Positions 61,918-64,000 of a stretch of DNA of 64,000 nucleotides are shown here, in pieces. Origin of the DNA: JAPWJZ01 sp966211335 (GTDB lineage: Bacteria > Pseudomonadota > Alphaproteobacteria > Micavibrionales > UBA2020); the NCBI GenBank assembly GCA_966211335.1, contig CBIHNF010000004.1, positions 131,635-195,634 of the forward strand. Direction: 5' to 3'. The position numbers and the translations under genes were made by a program. The notes beneath the pieces were generated by a model. That model ran no database searches. It was not told where the DNA came from and was given only the letters and a program-made list of their open reading frames with translations. Positions within the stretch are counted from its first letter, which is position 1. Each line of letters starts with the position of its first letter.

Positions 61918-63183
61918 CTATTGCTCTTCATCGGGAAGAACAGGGTTTTTAGGCTTTCGTATTCTGCGAACGTTGATGAGACCAGCATCCAGCATGTTTT
62001 TGATATGTGCAGCATAGTGTTGCTCGATCATATCAACGCTGGTTCGGCAGTTCTTCGCCAGCTGGTAAACATCAGCGCCTTCCATGAGACGAAGGCAGAT
62101 ATAGGTATGACGAAGGCTGTAGGCCGTGCGCTTATTATCGTCCCGGTCATATTTTAGATTTTCACGTTCAAGCAAATTGGAAAGAATTTTGACGTAACTT
62201 GTAGGGAATACCGGATCGGTTGGCTGCGGATATTCCGGCTTGCCCGGCTCTATGAGCGTCGCGGGCTTTTTACGAGCTAGCAGCCTCTCGTAAGGCCTCA
62301 CGGCGTTAGCCGTACTTTTGCAATAGCCGGTCCCGCGCTTCCCCCTCACCTCGATAACAAGAATGGTTTCATTGGTATCTTCATCGAGAACGATTTCAAT
62401 GTCTCGATGCTGTAGGTTCTTGGCTTCATCAGGCCGAAGGCCGGTATTCGCCATGAACAGCACATAGTCATGCAGCTGTTCAGCGCTCCAAGTCACATGG
62501 GGCAGAGCCTTATCGGCATAGTTACGCGTGGCGGTATAGAGCTGCTTATATTCAGCAGGGCTAAACCAAGGACGATGAGAGACTTTGCCATTCCTGCGGA
62601 AGGGCTTTGATAGATCGGGTAGCGATTCAATCGAACGATGGCGCTGCGCGTTTTTAAGAACCAGTCGAAGCGTGACAATCTCATTATGCAAAGTCTTCTC
62701 GGCCGGGACCCTCTGCTGCGTTTTCCGGTTATCAAGGGCATGAGGATTTTTCGTTTCGCGGGGCGTCATACGCATGACGCGATATTCCTGAATTTTTGCG
62801 GAGTTAACTTTTGAAATGGGAAGATCGCCCAAGAACGGGAGCAGGTGAACACGAAGGCGGATTTCATGCCCCCTTACCCACCTAGGGCTGCGCTGGCCTT
62901 CGGTCAGGCGGGTGTACTCCATGAGAAACCGCTGGGCCTCCTCGCGGAAGGTCGGCTCAACGATGGCTTCACCGGTGGGGCTTAAAGCACCAACGGAGAT
63001 CTTACCTCGCAAATCCAGATACCATTCCTCGGCGTCGTGGATGGCTGGCTTTAGTTCTGTGAGTTTGGTGCTGTGTCTGTGGTTCTGGCCGTTAACGAAT
63101 GCGGCGGCGTACCAATACTTGCTGTCGTCGCGTTTAAAGACATAGGCGCGACCACCAAGAATATCGTGAGTTTCTCTCTCCAT
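61918..63183 (-). CDS. int: Tyrosine recombinase (integrase) of the element
   Basis: 421 residues. An N-terminal Arm/SAM-like part is followed by the catalytic domain with Arg in MANTGLRPDEAKNL (about 248), SLRHTYICLRL (His and Arg, about 357) and the nucleophile Tyr in IEQHYAAH (about 388). It recombines the tRNA 3' part with the circular element. ATG has GGAGATG upstream. The gene reads away from the intact tRNA in the same direction as the tRNA, 106 bases downstream of it. Confidence 0.95.
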   Translation of the reverse strand: MERETHDILGGRAYVFKRDDSKYWYAAAFVNGQNHRHSTKLTELKPAIHDAEEWYLDLRGKISVGALSPTGEAIVEPTFREEAQRFLMEYTRLTEGQRSPRWVRGHEIRLRVHLLPFLGDLPISKVNSAKIQEYRVMRMTPRETKNPHALDNRKTQQRVPAEKTLHNEIVTLRLVLKNAQRHRSIESLPDLSKPFRRNGKVSHRPWFSPAEYKQLYTATRNYADKALPHVTWSAEQLHDYVLFMANTGLRPDEAKNLQHRDIEIVLDEDTNETILVIEVRGKRGTGYCKSTANAVRPYERLLARKKPATLIEPGKPEYPQPTDPVFPTSYVKILSNLLERENLKYDRDDNKRTAYSLRHTYICLRLMEGADVYQLAKNCRTSVDMIEQHYAAHIKNMLDAGLINVRRIRKPKNPVLPDEEQ

Positions 63184-63214
63184 AGAATCATCTCCATGTA
63201 AGGAGTTACGGCCA

Positions 63215-63236
63215 ATACTGGGTAAGTACTGGGTAA
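63215..63236. repeat. Tandem 11-base repeat, probable integrase arm site (integrase end)
   Basis: Same 22-base block (TACTGGGTAAG in tandem) and same direction as at 31673-31694. Here it lies between the integrase start and the attachment core and may also cover the integrase promoter, so the integrase could repress its own gene. Confidence 0.75.
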
Positions 63237-63282
63237 CTCATTATGACATTAAGATGCTTAAAGAAGAGTTGCTAACTCATTG

Positions 63283-63365
<83 letters not shown>

Positions 63366-63383
63366 TCAATCGAATGCCAGACT

Positions 63384-63412
63384 TAGATACATCACGCGAG
63401 GTGAAAGATCAA
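63384..63412 (-). promoter_or_regulatory. Candidate promoter of the initiator tRNA gene
   Basis: On the minus strand TTGATC (-35) and TATCTA (-10) are 17 bases apart, and the tRNA begins about 18 bases after the -10 box. Together with the terminator upstream it suggests that the tRNA is transcribed on its own rather than only from the rRNA promoter. Confidence 0.55.
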
Positions 63413-63426
63413 GGCTGGAGGCCATT

Positions 63427-63452
63427 AAAAAAGCCGGCTATGAAAGCCGGCT
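63427..63452 (-). terminator. Terminator between 5S rRNA and tRNA-fMet
   Basis: On the minus strand two copies of the self-complementary AGCCGGCT pair around a five-base loop and are followed by a run of T. It would end the rRNA operon transcript before the initiator tRNA gene. Confidence 0.8.
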
Positions 63453-63516
63453 GTTTTAATTGGTCATTGTGAATAGGTTAACGATAGTCGACATAGCTGT
63501 TTGTGAGTTTGGAAGA

Positions 63517-63630
63517 CCTGGCAGCGTCCTACTCTCCCGGGTCTTAAGACACAGTACCATTGGCGATGAGGCTTTTCACGTCCGAGTTCGGAAAGGGATC
63601 GGGTGTTTCATCCTCTCTCTGACCACCAGG
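63517..63630 (-). rRNA. rrf: 5S ribosomal RNA
   Basis: The minus strand reads CCTGGTGGTCAGAGAGAGG at the 5' end and GAGTAGGACGCTGCCAGG at the 3' end, with the conserved CCGAACTCGG loop between. A long inverted repeat (63487-63513 against 63634-63658, about 25 bases with one to two faults) flanks it and is a likely RNase III processing stem. Confidence 0.93.
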
Positions 63631-63746
63631 TCATCCAAACTCACAAACTTATGTCGACATCCGTAATAATTACCGTATATTTAGCAACTTTGATTTCAAA
63701 GTTCTGAGATCACTTCATGCGGCTTTATCACTACACGTGATAATAA

Positions 63747-64000
63747 ATTCAAGCCGATCGAGCTATTAGTACCAGTCAGCTAAAGACATCACTGTCCTTA
63801 TACACCTGGCCTATCAACGTCGTAGTCTACGACGACTCTCAGGGAATACTTGTTTTGAGGAAGGTTTCACGCTTAGATGCTTTCAGCGTTTATCCTGTCC
63901 GTACGTAGCTATCCTGCTATGCCACTGGCGTGACAACAGGTCTACCAGAGGTACGTCCATCCCGGTCCTCTCGTACTAGGGACGGCGCCTCTCAATATTC
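63747..64000 (-). rRNA. rrl: 23S ribosomal RNA, 3' end (runs off the window)
   Basis: The 3' end on the minus strand is recognised by GACTGGTACTAATAGCTCGA, and the part near the window edge contains the sarcin-ricin loop neighbourhood AGTACGAGAGGACCGGGATG. Only about 250 bases of some 2.8 kb are inside. The exact 3' terminus is uncertain by a few bases. Confidence 0.93.

Overview
The window comes from an alphaproteobacterium; nothing in it fixes the genus. Evidence for this is the GC-rich housekeeping part (about 1-31.5 kb), an initiator tRNA of alphaproteobacterial type placed just after an rRNA operon, and gene families common in that class (DUF6356, DUF4345/DUF423, alpha-2-macroglobulin next to penicillin-binding protein 1C).

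Chromosomal part, 1-31.5 kb. It starts with the 5' part of pbpC and a 2050-residue periplasmic alpha-2-macroglobulin, a defence and repair pair of the cell envelope. A six-gene operon on the minus strand follows (17300 down to 11012): a glutamine-synthetase-like ligase, aldehyde dehydrogenase, aminotransferase, iron alcohol dehydrogenase, GNAT acetyltransferase and TspO. It suggests amine or polyamine breakdown through gamma-glutamyl intermediates. Then come ankyrin proteins, a PPK2 polyphosphate kinase operon, an ECF sigma/anti-sigma/metal-sensor operon, several small secreted or stress proteins, a phosphoesterase, a fatty-acid desaturase, and a hydrolase operon (two alpha/beta hydrolases and a HAD phosphatase).

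Integrated element, 31566-63335. A 53-bp perfect direct repeat of the 3' part of the initiator tRNA gene bounds a 31.7-kb integrative mobilizable element. It has a tyrosine integrase beside the intact tRNA gene, matching tandem 11-bp repeats near both ends (probable integrase arm sites), and its own MobC, relaxase and a candidate oriT. It has no type IV secretion genes, so it would need a helper. Its cargo is a dense defence island: an HTH-UvrD helicase divergent from a nuclease-like/DUF2075 helicase; a complete dptF-dptG-dptH restriction operon with no dnd or ssp phosphorothioation genes in the window; a cytosine methyltransferase with Vsr; a lone trypsin-like protease; an ietA-ietS AAA ATPase/subtilase pair; an ArdC-like antirestriction protein; a toxin-antitoxin pair whose toxin has a premature amber codon; and a HipB-HipA pair. 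The first 20 kb of cargo looks AT-richer than both the host genes and the mobilization block, so the element is a mosaic.

Right end. The initiator tRNA, 5S rRNA and the 3' end of 23S rRNA lie on the minus strand. A terminator separates 5S from the tRNA, and the tRNA has its own candidate promoter. The terminator that probably ended the tRNA transcript before integration now sits 31.7 kb away at 31511-31538, leaving the integrase gene directly downstream of the tRNA.

The most interesting signal is the orphan DptFGH locus. In known systems this restriction module is harmful without the phosphorothioate modification that keeps it in check.
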